A stretch of 64,000 bases of DNA, from the NCBI RefSeq assembly GCF_036417845.1, contig NC_089983.1:50843297-50907296 (forward strand), written 5' to 3'. The notes beneath the pieces are model-generated. The model did no database searches. It had not been told where the DNA came from and saw only the letters and a program-made list of their open reading frames with translations. The position numbers were made by a program, and so were the translations under genes. The stretch comes from Apteryx mantelli. Its lineage: Eukaryota; Chordata; Aves; Apterygiformes; Apterygidae. This document shows positions 31,001 through 44,849 of the stretch, piece by piece (the first letter of the stretch is position 1; every line of letters begins with the position of its first letter).

Positions 31001-34000
31001 AGACTATCTAGGAATTTGGTCAATCCATTTAGTATTTGAGGCCAAAATGATTAAGAAAAGATTCAAAAAGGCTGACATTTTACCATTTAAAGTTTTTAAT
31101 TACTCTTCAGAGTACAGCCACAAGGAAATTTGGGTACCATTCACAAAAGAGAGAAGGAACTTCCCTTCCTCATAAACACCGTATCCCAGTGATTAGGGAT
31201 CAAGAAGCATGAAAGAGGGAAACTTAGCTTTCTAATTCCCTTTCTGAGGGGTTTCCCAAGCACTTAACTGTAGGAATTCCCACATGCTGTATGACTGTCC
31301 TATCCATAGGTATTAAGGGATAATCTCTTCTGAAGGTTTTCGAATAGTGCCTACTCCTCAGATCCATGAATCCTAAACAAAAATGAGATACATGTCATTT
31401 GAGTGTTTAATCCAAAACACTATCCAATTACTCAAATTAATATAGAAAAGGGGGGGCGGGAGGTGAAAAACACTTTTTTTTTTGCACTTAGGCCCAGGTT
31501 AGTTGGTGTTTAAGGCAAAGGAGCACCAGAAGCACCCCAGGACAATGATATTACGAGGCACAGTGCCCCACATGCCTACAGTGCCCCACAAAGCTTTGAT
31601 CCAAAGCAGCTAGGGCACGCAATGCTTTGCTTACTAATGGTAAGTGATACCTATAAAGCTGTTAATGCTTTGTGTCCCATAACATTGTGTCCTTCTAGAG
31701 AAATGCCTGGATGATTGTCTGCCCTAACATTGCTGGAATATGTGGTGCCAGCCAGGCCAGCGTGACTGTGCTCCCACGCTGCAGACTGAAACCAGCTCAA
31801 GTCCAAGCTAACAGACAGGACAAGCAAAGGCCATCCTTCTCTTCGTCCTGTACTCTGCAACATGCTCCAAAGCCTGTGGTTGAGTGTAAGTTTTTGTCCA
31901 GGTACTTTAGATGCAATGAAGTTTAAGCTCAGATTTTTTCTCAAAAGCAAGCAAAGACAGGCTGAAAACAGGACTGGCTTGTATATCTAAGAGCACTGAA
32001 TAGATATCAAGCTACATCCTGTTTGAGTAATGTCTGAGTGAAAGGACTGGTCAGGATTTGTGGCCAATGGCGAAATCGGATTGAAAACGTCCTACAAACA
32101 GAGCACCTTCCACCTACGCTACGATAAACAGGATGGCGTTTTTGCCAAAGATACTATCATCATGGAGTCCGCAGCCTGGGACTTAAGTAGCAGGGGAAGG
32201 GCAAGGGAGTGGTTGAGCTGGAGAACTAAGAATTAGATGACTCACCAGATTTGGTTATTACTAGATATAGAGGAAAGTTCTAAAAGAAGGAAGAAAAATG
32301 TTGCATTAGAGAGCTCTGCCAGCAAGTATTGCGCGTTGTACAATTGCACAGACGGATGTAAACTACCTTTTCCAAGCACCAGCAATCCGTTTCCATGTTT
32401 TACAGAATGAGCAGACTTTTCTACAACAAAACTCACTTTTCATCCCCGCTGTGATTGCCAAACTGATTATTCTCCTGCCTCCCCCCTCAATTCAGAGTAT
32501 GGGTTCCAGTTCTGTTGTACCTGGTCAAAATGCAACAGCATGGGATTTAAAAATAAAGAGAGGTCAAGGTCAGGAACTACAGCTGCAAAAAGGGACAGAG
32601 GGGATACCAGCTAACAGTTTTATTACTGCATCAAATCTTTAGTAGAGTTAAGATTTTGTTAGGTTAAATACAAAAAAAAAAAATCAGGCTACAGAGATAT
32701 TTCAAAATGACGATCGATGTGAAGACAGGATAACACATTTACCCTTAGAAAAATAACTGCACAAGGAGCTAACAACCTAGTCTCTCACCAAAACTAGAAA
32801 GAAATCCTGTTCCTTTGCTATAGACAAGCCAGCCTTCCTCCTGCCTGCTTGTTTTGGTTTATTACTATCCTAGCCTACTTTCATAGACAAACTTGGAAGG
32901 AGTACTACACGATGACTCTCCCCTAATCCTATATGAAGACTAAAGTAACTGACTAATGAAAAAAAAGGGAGTACTTGAAAACTTTAAGTAGGCTGGATCC
33001 AATGCACCCACATCTCTTGACACAACACTACAAAAACCTTCCATTACTGTTCCGTGCCTAGCTGTTGTGTTAGCCCCGCTTTCATCTATTATAAAGATTG
33101 GGACCCATCACCCTAATCTGGGCCTGTTTGATCAGAAATTATGAGCTTCTTACAACAGAAGAAACATTGTATTTTTTGAAAAATAATTATGGACACCAGT
33201 AAAATTAGCAGCAGTCTGGAACCCCCCTCCCCCCCGTCTTTTTCCCTCCCCAATTTGGCCAGTGTCCAACAGTCAATACCTCTCCTTGCTACTAACATGC
33301 TTCTGATATAATGTCAGCATTTTAACAAAACTTCACACACTTGCATTAGCTTCTATTCATGCATTACCTTCTATTCTTTTCAAAAGAAATCAGGAGAGTA
33401 CATCTGAGGGAACAGAACTGATGCAAAACAAACAAATTTACTGGCCATTTTTCTGTAATTTTCGGGCTACTGTGTTTGATTAAATAAGCTTATTCCCTTC
33501 CAGCCTATGTGTTTGTTTTCTGCAGTGATGTCATACATCTGTATTTGATCTCAACTTTTTAATGGAAATTATTTTCTGATAGCACAAATTCAACATTATG
33601 ATTTCTCTAAAACCCTGAAAATGAAGATGTTAAGATGGTATTGGAAAGAGCAAGATTTGTTTAAACCCATATTTTATCTTCAGTAACTAGAAAATGTACC
33701 AAGCCAAACGATAAAAGCAGCACAAGTTAAATTTACTTCTGCTTTAATACTGATACATCTAAAAACCTTTCCAATACTTAAAAAGTTTGTCTAAGCCGGA
33801 ATTCAGACACTACTTCAAGGCTTTGTTCAAACCTCAATACAGCCTCTAGGCTAGAAGCCCAGATGCATCTTAGAAACAAAAAGCACAAAAGATGAAACGG
33901 ACACGGAACAGAGGCCTTTAGAACACAGAAAATTGTGTTTCTGAAGACTGCTAAGTCAGCCACATCTACAGCCAGCCATGACTAAACCTTTTCCTAAGAA

Positions 34001-35875
34001 TAAAAGCATAGGGTTACCAGTCCTCTGTTTCTGTTCCTGTACTTCACTATAATTCAGAACTCTTTTCTAGGTAACGACTAATATGACCTGTTAAATGTAG
34101 GATTATGCCCCCAATTCAGCTAACACTTAAATGCATTCTTATCTTAATGTAAACACTTGCTTGTGCATGGGGTATAACTGAAATTCTTAAATATGGGGAT
34201 ACCAAGAACTAAGGCGAGATCTTATTCCGTTTCATCTCAACAGAAATTAAACTCGACAAGCGTTAGTCAGCGTTTCTGGAGCAAGAGAAGGCCGCACAGC
34301 CTATCAGCCACACTCCGTTACATGTTGCTGTTTGCGATGACTCATACACAGCTAAAGTCCCAATTCCACAAGCATGAGTAATTTATTCAGATGAGTACTC
34401 CCAATGAGTTTAACCATTAACTTTAAAGGATCCTAGATTTCACTGCCTCAATTTAACACATCATTTACATGCCTAAATCTCTGCAAACCAGGTTGAGTTT
34501 GACAATTTTCTCTCAGCTAAATTGCTGTTATCAACAGAAGAGCAAAATTTCTCGGGAGGGGATAGGAAGGTGTTTAATCATCTGGACATGCCATCTGAAA
34601 TTTTCTGAGCATGATTTAAATCAGTCAAATTATTAAACATAAAAATCAGTAATAAAAAGCCGTATCATATCTACACAAAATACAATTTTAACAACGTAGT
34701 CACTGACAGTGTAATACATACTGGTGTTTTGTGCAAACGAAGGTTGCTTAACTTCACAATAGCAAGTGTTACAGTCCTGTTGGTGTCTCAGGTAAATTAG
34801 CAGTAGGCATATATACTCAAATATAAAAACCAAAAATGAACCACTGACTATATTTAAAATTTCTAATAGAACATCAATGGGAATTTTGACTACAGATTTG
34901 GATGGATGTATCCCCCCGAGTTTGTCAGGAACAAGTCCCTTGTTTTCAGTGTCCTCTCTTTTGCATGTCTTGGGGTTACTTAGATATGTTATGGAAGTTT
35001 CTGTCTAGATTCTGAAGTTTAAAGGAAAAGTTAATTGCTTGACTACTGCAAGTTTCCATTCAAAGGAAAGGAACATTAACATGGGGTTGTTGGAACTCTG
35101 TGATCCTAATTATTCTTATGGAAAAGGAATGGAAAATCACTCTCAGTTGCATGACAGGGCTTAAACAACAAACAACTTTATCCCTTAATCACATCCATTC
35201 TCTTCTGCTAGGTCAACTAACTATCTGCAAACGACACCATTTACAACATTTTAATCTTAAAGTGCTACCAGTAGTCAAACATCCTTTCCCCAGGAAAGGA
35301 AACAATACAACAGTCTTATCATCCAGTGTCAAAACAGTTGCTAGAGAAGTCCCATAGTCTGGGTATCACTAAAATTTTCATTCTTTAAAGAAAGAATTAT
35401 GGATCTGTTTGAAATAACAAAGTCAAATATCAAAACTGCACATTCGCAAAAAGAGACAGGGTCCTTTTTGTCTATGATAATCTCATTACTTCCTCATTAA
35501 GTAAAACTTAATCCAAAATAGGAAGATCAAGTTATATAACATTTAGAACTAACAGCTTCGTGGAATTCTCTTGTCACATTGCAAGGAAAACAAACAAACA
35601 AACAAAAAAAATCCCCACACTCATCTGAAAATCCACACATTTCCACAAGACTACTATTTTCCTTTTATTTCTTTGAATATTTTAAGTGGCAAATCAAAAA
35701 TAAAATAAATTTAAAACCCACTTCATACACAAAAAAATTGCAACAATCAAATAAAAGAAAGAAAGGAAGTCTTTTTTAAAAACTGACAGGGGACAAAAGA
35801 AAAGGGAGGAATTGAAGTTACCCATGTCTGCCAAGCAATATTAACTCAAGTGAGTCAGCTGGGATTTTGTTCTGG

Positions 35876-35912
35876 TTTTTTTTGGGGGGGTTTTTTTTGT
35901 TTGTTTGTTTTT
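35876..35912 (+). repeat. T/G-rich simple repeat
   Basis: T8-G7-T8 followed by GTTT units. Confidence 0.85.
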
Positions 35913-38900
35913 GAACAAAATCCATACAAGCCATATTCACTGACCAGATCCATGGTCTATGGATTTCCAAGTTAGCCAGCTGCAGACAGTACAGCTGCCA
36001 GTTTCAAAGTTTAATGGATAATATAAGAAGTTTGCAGAGTTTATTTTTTTTTAATGTATTAAATAAATGTTCCATCTAGCTTCCTATTCATTACTTTAAT
36101 GTATAACATAAAAAATAAGTAACAAAATAAACAATATGCTTCAATATATTCATTTAAGGTTTTACTACAGGACATTAACCTAAGTTCTACATTATAGCAT
36201 CCTACAATTTTCTCGTTTATTAAAGAAATAGAAAATGTATGATAAGTTGACCTTTAATTGTCTGACTCAAAGTATACCTGCTTATTCACTAGCCTATATG
36301 GAAAGTAGGGTTTTTTTGTAATGGTGCACTGAACAACTTATCACTCTGATGCTCTGGCATCCATCAGATAAAATGTTCAAATCTACATTATTCATTTAGC
36401 ACAAGAGAAGTAAAGACACTGTAACAGAAAACTGCCAGAGAAAAAATGTTCCCTGCATTACAACAAAGTATCCTGGTTTTGCCTTGACACTTTCTTTCTA
36501 ATAATGTAAAACAAAGCCAAAGCGGTAGCTTGAGACCCTATCAATAGATTGGTACAAGTGGAACAAAATATTGCAATTTAATTATCTCTTGAAGCTTACC
36601 AGTTTTGAACCAAGCATTTTGGCCACCCAAATAAAACTGATATTACTCTCTTTTTTCAAGCCAGAAAAGATCTGATTTATATGAACAAGACGACTAGATA
36701 ACTATACAGAAAAGTATTAAGGTAAGTAATTTCCCTGCTTGGGGTTTCTTTGGTTTAGAGCAATAATGAAGTCATGCTACAGGTCCAAAATTTGACCTGC
36801 TTTCTAACTGCTAAAATGAATCAGAGAAACTCTTTTTGCTTCTACATAACTAAAACATTTAACTTGGTGGTAAAATAAATAAATAAAACAATCACTTTGG
36901 TAGCTCAAGAAAGAAAAAAAAAAAGTCTTTGCACTCTCTGTAACAGAGGGCTCCCAGAGCTGTTCAAGGCAAAGCACTATAGACGAAACCTGTACTAAAA
37001 CACTGCACAGAGTTGTTAATTCAGATGCGGTTGTTAAGATATTTCAGAAAAAACATCAGATTAGCCATACAGATCATTCCAAAATGTATAAGAAAAAAAA
37101 ACCTGTCTATTTATATATAAAAGTTTTAGAGCCATTTTTCCTCCCATGCATTTAAATTTCCTCTTGAAGACTTGCTCTGCAAGCTAATGGCCATTCTAGT
37201 CCAGCTGCTTGTGTAAGCTTAAGCACACCAAAACAAGCATTTTGTAAACTGGGGTCAGTATTAAATATCATTTACTACAAAATTCTTGAGACTATACAAG
37301 CACATAAGAGGAAGTGATTCTATTTCTAAGAGAACTAGTGTATGTAAAAAATAAAAATAAGTGACTTCACGCACAAATTCCGCATCCTACTCCGAGATAC
37401 CACATAATCCCATGATTCAGCCCTTCCCCATGGGCCACACTCATTGCTGCTTTTTAGCTTTTACGCTGATTTCACTGGTAACAAGCCGACACTGGTAAGA
37501 AAGCAAAAGAGCAAACTGGAGGCTCTTGTGGAGGTTATACCTCAGGTCCTCCCAAGGTCAGAGACACGAGGCTGCTACTCAGATGGACAACTACCAGCAC
37601 CTGTAAGAACAAGGAAGCCTGGCTGCCTGAAGTACCAGACTGTGGTGTGACTTCTGCCACAGGAGCTGGCAAAAAGGGAGAAGAGGAGCAGAACTCAGCT
37701 CAGTTAATTATGCAGCTCAGTCTGGGGACAGACCACTCGGCAAGGCAGCAGTGAACCAATGCCAGCAGGAGGCTTGGCCCGCAGGTGGCTCACTTTGGAA
37801 AGTGATGATGAAGCGCTCTAGATTAACGATGGCAACAGGCTACCAGATGATGACCCTGATGTGGCCTCCCATATGTAGCCTGACCATATGTTCCTCCAAA
37901 GAAGCATCTTACAGTCGTGGAGTAGCGATACAGCAAACTGATGGCACATCTCTACCTAAGAGAAGTCTGCCTTAGGCCTGTGGTACGGAAAGAACCTACA
38001 GCCACATGCTGTGCTTAATGATTGATTGACACCCTCACTAGCCATATGTTTCTCTTCCTCCCAGGGACAAAATTCTTTCTCAGAAATGTTTTTTCTACCA
38101 AGAATACCTGAATATATGGATGCCTCCTCTCCTCACGAGCAAGAGTTGCCACTTGTAGGTTTGCTGTAGGCATGTCTCTATCCTTTAATAGACAGTGCTT
38201 GATCACCTGGAACTTGATGAACCAAACAGGCAACGGTCTTGTCTTATACAGTACTTGCAAGAGGCCTCAGTGAAGTTGTAATGCCATAGGCAATATGCTC
38301 TTATAGATAGTTAACATAGGCCGCCTTTTTCTAGGAACAGGTTACAACTATGCAACAGGCAAGGATTTAATTGCAATTATTTTTTAATATGAGGCAGGAG
38401 ACACACTGACTGTACTGCAGATATTTCAAAGACAGTGTAATAACACAGAGCCAATGGAATAAGCATGTGGTGTTACAGGAAGGGATGTACTTAGGGAGAA
38501 AGGCCTTAAAGGAGCCATAGCAGAACAGTGGGTCCTTTAACAGGCATCACAGCTACTAAACCATCAGATACTAAAATAATCAATACCAAGTAGTAGCAGA
38601 AGTTCAACAGAAGACAGCTAAGCAGCTCAGGATGTGCAGAATCCCACAATTTACTCTTAAAAAAAAAATTGCTTACAGATGACTGGGTTTTAAAAAAATC
38701 TGTATAATGTATCTAAACTACTATTGTCAAATCACAGCCTCATTGCCCATCTGATAAATGGAACAATGTGTTTTCATTTCTAGTGCTGCAAACTGCACAG
38801 TTAGCAAGATACAGTTTTCATGGTCATGATAGTTCTATTTTCTTTAGCTATCTGAAGCCCAAATTTCTCAAAGCTGGAAGGAAAACAGAAGTCCATTTTT

Positions 38901-41900
38901 TTGTTTCATAGAATGAAACAGAATGAACATTTCCATTTTACAGAATGAAGCACCTTTTGCCACATGTTCCTGTCGTTGTTCTTGCCTTCTGTGTAGTATT
39001 TTAGATTAAAGCATTTCCCCCTACCCCATTTTCATGCTAGTTTTCTTACTGCTGTTTTTAAGAACAAGCTATGTGGAAGAGCTCACTGCCCCCCTGCAGG
39101 AGGCCAGCTCCCCACAGTTCTGCTGACAGACCAATTTACGTACGCATTCCTTAATCAACTTCAGGCAGAAGTCAGCTAGCTTAGTTCAAATAGATAAATA
39201 AATAGATAGATTTAAATAGACAGTATGAGGCTGCAGATCTATTTCATCAGTGCTTCAAGGACATACAATTCTGTGTAAATGGGCCCTCTCTCCCTTGGCC
39301 AAGATACTCTTTTCTATTATATCCTACCAAAACCCACAGCTTTTTCAGCTGCGATGAGTCGCACATTCAAGGTCATATGAAAAGGCAAATCTGCAACAGT
39401 CCTCTCATAGTTTAACAGATCACTTCACGAACCCAGCTTAAGGTGAAGTCACACAAACAGGGCTAGTAACTGTTGTGGGGGAAGGAAGCTGAGGAAGCAG
39501 GACCTTTTGGTCTAATGGCCTAATAAGGAGATGTGTAATGTTTTGTTCAGCTGGAGAATTGTAGCAGTAAACAGGAGCAGGACTTCACCTGACCTTGAAC
39601 AGGTACCTGCATTCTTCAGAGGGCTTTGGGGTGTTTTTTTGTGTTTGTTCTGGGGTCTTTTTGTTTGTTTGGTATGGTTGTTTCATTTTAAATAGACTGC
39701 TAATTTCCACAGAATGTACTTACAAGCTTAAGACCTGAAAAGCCACAGACAGAACAACTGCTAATCACTTTTTTTCTTTATAGAACACCCCACCTGGCTT
39801 CTCCTCACATCCCCTCACCAAATTATCCATTGGCTGCTGCTGAGCATCCCAGTTTTCTCAGGTGCAGTAATACCCAAGAACAACCCTGACTTAAAGGTGC
39901 ACTTGTATGATGAAGCCCTGTTTTCATAATTTGCTGGCTTCAGCAGCAAAGCTTATTTAAGGACTTCCCATCACCAGTCAGTTCTTCTTGCCCTCCCACT
40001 GCAGTACGCTACCTCTCAGCAATATCAACAAAATCATTTGTGGTGCCTCACTGTAAATTGGATCACTATATCAACACAGGATTTTTTAAAAAAGAAAGCA
40101 AAAAAATGCTACTTTTTCTTAAACCTGAATCAACTCAGCAAGTGAGTTTATATGGTGGTCCAGTAAGCTGTTAGCCCTCAAACCTCAGTTTTGCTCAAAC
40201 AAGGACCCAGGGCAAAGCACTTCACTTTGGCTGCTGCTAAAGACAAGGTCCCTCTGTCCTTGGCTACTTACATATACCTTAGTGCAGGCATTAGAAGCAG
40301 AAACAGTGCACTGTATGAGTAAATTGATCAAACTTAAAAAATATATATATATAGATATGTTTTGGGGAGGTTTCTGGGGTAGTTCTCAGGTGGATCAATT
40401 TTCTAATCTAGCTCACTGCACAATTGCAGGATCATGGCTGCCAGCACAAGGAAAGCTGGAGAGATATCATGACAGCATAGAATTGCCCCTTTCCTTAGCA
40501 GCTGGGTTTGGGCCAGATTAAAGTGGCTGTGTAATCAGAGTCCTGGTGATCATGTTGAGCACTTTGCAGGATTTAGAGTCAGTTGGTCATACTTGATGCT
40601 TCAAAGTCACAGAGGGGAAAAAATGATGAAAATGCAAATAACTTGGCAGTATCCAAATAGTTTTACTCATATTTAATTTTTCACAGGGAGAGAGAAACAC
40701 AGAAACCAAATAAAACCTATACCCATGCTAGAGAAATAACTTTGTATGCCACAGTCTGAAACTGTTAGCATTTTTGTAAAAACCCTCCCTGAAACAGCAA
40801 AATATCAGTCTATTCTATGATATTAGACTTCAGAAATACACCTATTAGGTGCAATCTCTCCCCAGTTCAACAATAAAAAAAGAGAACAGTTACTAGTTTT
40901 TAAACCAATGAAATTATAATTTACAAATTACCCAAATCAATTGTATCATGATTGACAGAGTTGCTGTGACATCAACACAATGGCTTGCAATAACTTCTGA
41001 AATCAAATTGTAGGTTTTAATGAGGAAAAGAAAAAAGCACATGTCTAAATAATTACCCGTGTGAATGCTAAACAGCTGCTCATTTGTTTAGTTAGCCTGC
41101 CATGAGCGTCACTCTCCCCTCCAATGACATTTTTCTTCAAACCTTTGCAATTTTAGCACCTGTAAGAGATTACAGAAAAAATAGGTACCAATAAACAGTT
41201 TTGGGGAATAGGGGGAGGACAAAGGCAGCACTGATTTTTGTGACTGATATTTATCTTCGTAATCCCGCATTTCCTAGGAGTGAGGAACTGCATCTGCAGC
41301 TCCTGCTTGCTTAACCGCAGCTACAGCAGTACTTGTGTGCGTACATCAAATGAGAAAACCCAGGTAATCTCGCAAATAGAGATAATAGCTAAAATTAAAG
41401 CTAGGCACGACAGTGTTCTGCAAGGACTGTGAACATCTGTGGAATAAGAAAATCTAGACTCCAACTTGGATTAATTTCAGGATAGATTAAATGAAGCAGA
41501 AAAACATATTAATGACTTGAAACACTGAAGGAGCACAGCAACAGCAGCAAAACAACCAGCAAATACTGTTAACTAAATTGCTTGTCTAAAACGCTTGAAA
41601 ATGAGCAGAATCCTTTTGAGAGATCAGATTTAAGGCTCATAAGAAACCAGGAAGGTTCAGAAGAAAAACATGCCATCAGATTTTTACAAGACTTGCAAAC
41701 ATAATGGAATCAGTGCTTTCCAAATGACACTAAGAATTGAAAAGTAAAGACCATCTTACTCTCAAGTTGCATCCTGAAGAAGGTGAATAAATAGAAACAG
41801 TACTCATTTGTTGCTGATGCTAAAATTCATAAAACTTATTTAACAAAGGATATTATTAGCTAGTGGAATTAGCTATCAAAAGAATCACTACATTAGGCAG

Positions 41901-44495
41901 CTCTTTGCATCTTCAAGTTGAGATTGGGTGCCTTTTCATAACATATTTTGTCATATATTTAACATATATTGGGGTCAGTACAGGGATAAATGGGTGGGAA
42001 TTGACAGGCCATAAAACACAGGAGTCAAATTAGATAGTATAGTGGCTTCTCTGGGTGCTAAAACAAACAAAAAGCTATGAATATTTGACTAATACCAGAC
42101 TGAATGAAATTTCTAATCTTCAGTGATAGTCATTCAATATACTTGCAAATCTGACAGGATCTCAAAATATTATTTTTAATTCTTTGTGCCAAAACAAACC
42201 AGCTCAAGATCACCTTCTTATTCTTTAGTGGGCTGGAGAAAACAATCTTAGCTGCATGACTCAAAGCCATTTAAAGAAATCCCATCCTGCCCCAGCTGCA
42301 AACTCGGAGTGAACTCACAGTGCATGGCTCTGCAGGGATACGGGGCACTTGAACAGTCTGTTCCAAATAACGTTGAAGGTTACAGCTGTCCACCTGGAAC
42401 CACCCAGAATCTGGACAGCCTAGAGATGGCATGATGCCACCTTTCATATCCTGCCAGTAGTCTGTGCCTTCTGTATTCACAACACGAATGTTCAGATATA
42501 GTTCAGTTTGCAAGGGCAGGCAAGTAAGATTCCTTCTAAAAGCTGTTATCTGTGGAAGCTAAGCCAATGTAATAATATCCAAATTATAGGTTAAAACCAG
42601 TTTAGACTGATTCAAAATTGATTTAATTAATCCAGTACACCTTTGGCAGAAGCATGCCTGCAAATAATGAAGGCTGTTTGTCTCATAGGTTCTGTGCTTC
42701 TTCCTCCCTTTCTTCTAGGTCTGCTTCTTCTGATTTCACATTTTATTTTTCTTATTTTCTTGCTCTCCTCCTTTTTTCTTCTCTCACTGCTTACCTTATT
42801 TCACCCTTGTCCCTCTTTGTTTTACTAAGCTTTGGCTATTATTCCTCTTGACTCATTTTTCCTATCTCCTGTAAGTAGGCCACCATTTCGGTTTAGTAGC
42901 ATTTTGTATCTATTTAACACAATGTGGATAATGAGATTTTCAGGGCAGTGAGGAATCAAGACCCCCGTTTACATATGCCAGGTGAAAAAGGGTTGGTGAA
43001 CAACCGTATTGTAGTAGCACCTACTGTACTAGTCTGTACAGTGACAATAAATATTTTAGAGATTAAAAGTTACAGCTGTGACACAAGTAGTTCTCAGGGG
43101 TAGCAGATTACATTCCAAGTCGTAAATTAAGAGAAGGGAATATATGCTTTTTGAGTTTATAGGCAACTTTCCATGTTCAGCTATCTCTCACTTCTTAATT
43201 GCAGTTCCTTTCTGAACAGAAGGTAAATAAGGCTAGTAGTTCTACGTGTCATGGCAGTACCGATTAAACCACTTCAGAGCTGCCACGTGCCCCTACGCCA
43301 ACTTAAAAATTTGTGCATCCCATTGCATATGCACTTAACTAGTCATTTTTCAGCTGGATTCTTACACAAATCAGCAGGGGGAGGGGTTGAATGAGATGAC
43401 TTCTTAAACCAGCACAGCTATCTACAAGTTGCTCACTAAAGTACATCTTAAATCTAAGCTCACCTACAGGAGAGCATCACTACCAATGCTGGAGCCTTCT
43501 TAGTGCGCTAGACAAGCGTCAGGATATGGTGAAAAGGCAAAGGAATGGTAGAGCGAAACAAGAACATATGCATTTCTGGGTAGGCTCAAGTAGCAATTTG
43601 ATCTTGGCTTCTTTTAGCCGTTTGCAGTGTCAGCATTGCGTTGGTCAATAAAGTTGCACTATGTAAAAGCACCAGACTGGGAAAAAAGGAAATGGTATCA
43701 GCCAGAGAACCAGGTTTTGTGTTTTGGACAGTCACATCACTCAAAAAGCAAGGAGATCAGACATTTGCCAGGCCACTCTCAAATCTATTTACAAAGGTTT
43801 CACAACGTTTTTTTTTCTGAAACAGTGGGATTATATGTCTTCTCTCCAGATATAATTCCCCATGCCATAGTTAGAGTCAGGCCAGTAGTTGAAGCTTCAA
43901 AAGGGAAGCAGTTTTTCAGAACACTAAACAACGTATTTTTCTTATCTTTAATAAATATCTTGAATTCACCCTCACTGTCTGAGCAGCATTAAGGGCCACA
44001 TATGCTGCTAGGAATCTCGCATCTCTCGGTGTTACAAGTCTGCCAGTTGTGATTCTTGAGGGCTGTAAAACACCCGATATGAAACCTGGGCTAAACGCTA
44101 GCTTATCCCAGGCCTCTGTTCTTTGGGCAACGTACAGGGAGAACGACCAGGAAGCAGCGTCGGGAGGCTCGGGGACTCCCCAGCCCTGGGAGACGCGGGG
44201 CAGCGAGCAGGGAACGGGCCGTACGAGCGACGCACGCGGCAAAACGCCAGCGGCTGCGCCGGGCACGGGAGCGCCGCCGCCACCGCCGCGGTACCGACGG
44301 CGAGCAGCGGCACCCGCCCGCCGCCCGCCTCCGGGCCGAGGGCGCCGGCCCCGCCGCACCGGGCCGCGTCGGGGGGCGCCGGCAGCCCCATCCCGCCGCG
44401 CCGCGCCCCGGCCCCGCGCGCCGCCGCAGCCCCGCGGGGGCCATTTTGCCGCCGGTGGCTCCCGCCGCGCCGCGCCGCCCCGCGCCCGCACTTAC

Positions 44496-44690
44496 CGCGA
44501 GGAGGCGGCGCAGGAGCCTCCCCCGGCGGCGGCGGCGGCAGGAGGCCCCGCGCGGGGCTGCACGGCGGGGAGCCCCCCCCCTTCCACGGCGCGGCCCCGC
44601 GCTCCGCCCGGCCCCGCCGCGGCTCCCGGCCCGGCCCGGCCCCGCTCGCGCCGCGCTGAGGGAACGGCGGCACCTTTCCCTCAGCCACCT
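44496..44690 (-). other. CCDC148: Probable non-coding first exon of CCDC148 (5' boundary approximate)
   Basis: On the minus strand a consensus donor, CTCGCG|GTAAGTGC, ends an exon at 44496 inside the CpG island, below the RFX X-box at 44701-44714. The upper boundary given is a guess at the transcription start. If spliced directly to exon 2, the frame through this exon is open but contains no ATG (only GTG) after an in-frame stop upstream. It is therefore probably untranslated, and a start-codon exon is missing between 23.7 and 44.5 kb, or splicing differs from this model. Confidence 0.6.
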
Positions 44691-44700
44691 CACGGCATCG

Positions 44701-44714
44701 GTAACCATAGCAAC
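44701..44714. promoter_or_regulatory. RFX X-box
   Basis: GTAACCATAGCAAC matches the RFX-family X-box consensus GTHNYYATRRNAAC at every position and is an imperfect inverted repeat of two half-sites. RFX factors bind such sites in promoters of ciliary genes. It lies about 205 bases above the CCDC148 exon 1 donor and about 270 bases above the plus-strand donor, so it could serve either gene. CCDC148 is the likelier target. Confidence 0.8.
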
Positions 44715-44757
44715 CTCAAGTCGCGCGGCCGTTGGCGGGTTTAACACGAGGCAGCGA

Positions 44758-44846
44758 CCAATGGGGCGCCGCCCCGGCTCCCGCCCGGCCAATGGGCGCG
44801 GGGCGCAGGGCAGGGCGCCGCGCTGACGTCGCGCGCGGGGCGGGGG
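44758..44846 (+). promoter_or_regulatory. Core promoter elements on the PKP4 side: two CCAAT boxes, CRE-like site, GC box
   Basis: CCAAT occurs at 44758-44762 and 44789-44793, both followed by GGG as in typical NF-Y sites and spaced 31 bases apart, about three helical turns. TGACGTCG at 44824-44831 is one base from a full CRE. GGGGCGGGGG at 44837-44846 is an Sp1-type GC box. No TATA box is seen. The arrangement predicts a plus-strand start shortly after about 44850. Confidence 0.65.
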
Positions 44847-44849
44847 AAG

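Larger units (their letters stand above)
23686..44495 (-). other. CCDC148: CCDC148 intron 1 region (may hide a start-codon exon)
   Basis: About 20.8 kb separates exon 2 from the CpG-island exon. It holds the forkhead palindrome (24131), a LINE ORF1 fossil (25320-25720), an (AT)9 tract (26942-26959), the 68-bp hairpin (27799-27866) and T- and G-rich tracts. At least one further exon carrying the initiator ATG is expected here, but none could be supported. A good donor (TTTAG|GTAAGG) at 28501-28502 is an unproven candidate whose phase would fit only the inner acceptor of exon 2. Confidence 0.6.

Noticed and set aside
37430..38290. Slightly GC-richer stretch in CCDC148 intron 1 that looked like a possible mobile element
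   Set aside because: No terminal repeats, target duplication or recognisable protein motif could be found.
43627..43992. 121-codon plus-strand ORF just left of the CpG island
   Set aside because: No recognisable domain, no homologue recalled and no splice or initiation context; length is compatible with chance in 64 kb.
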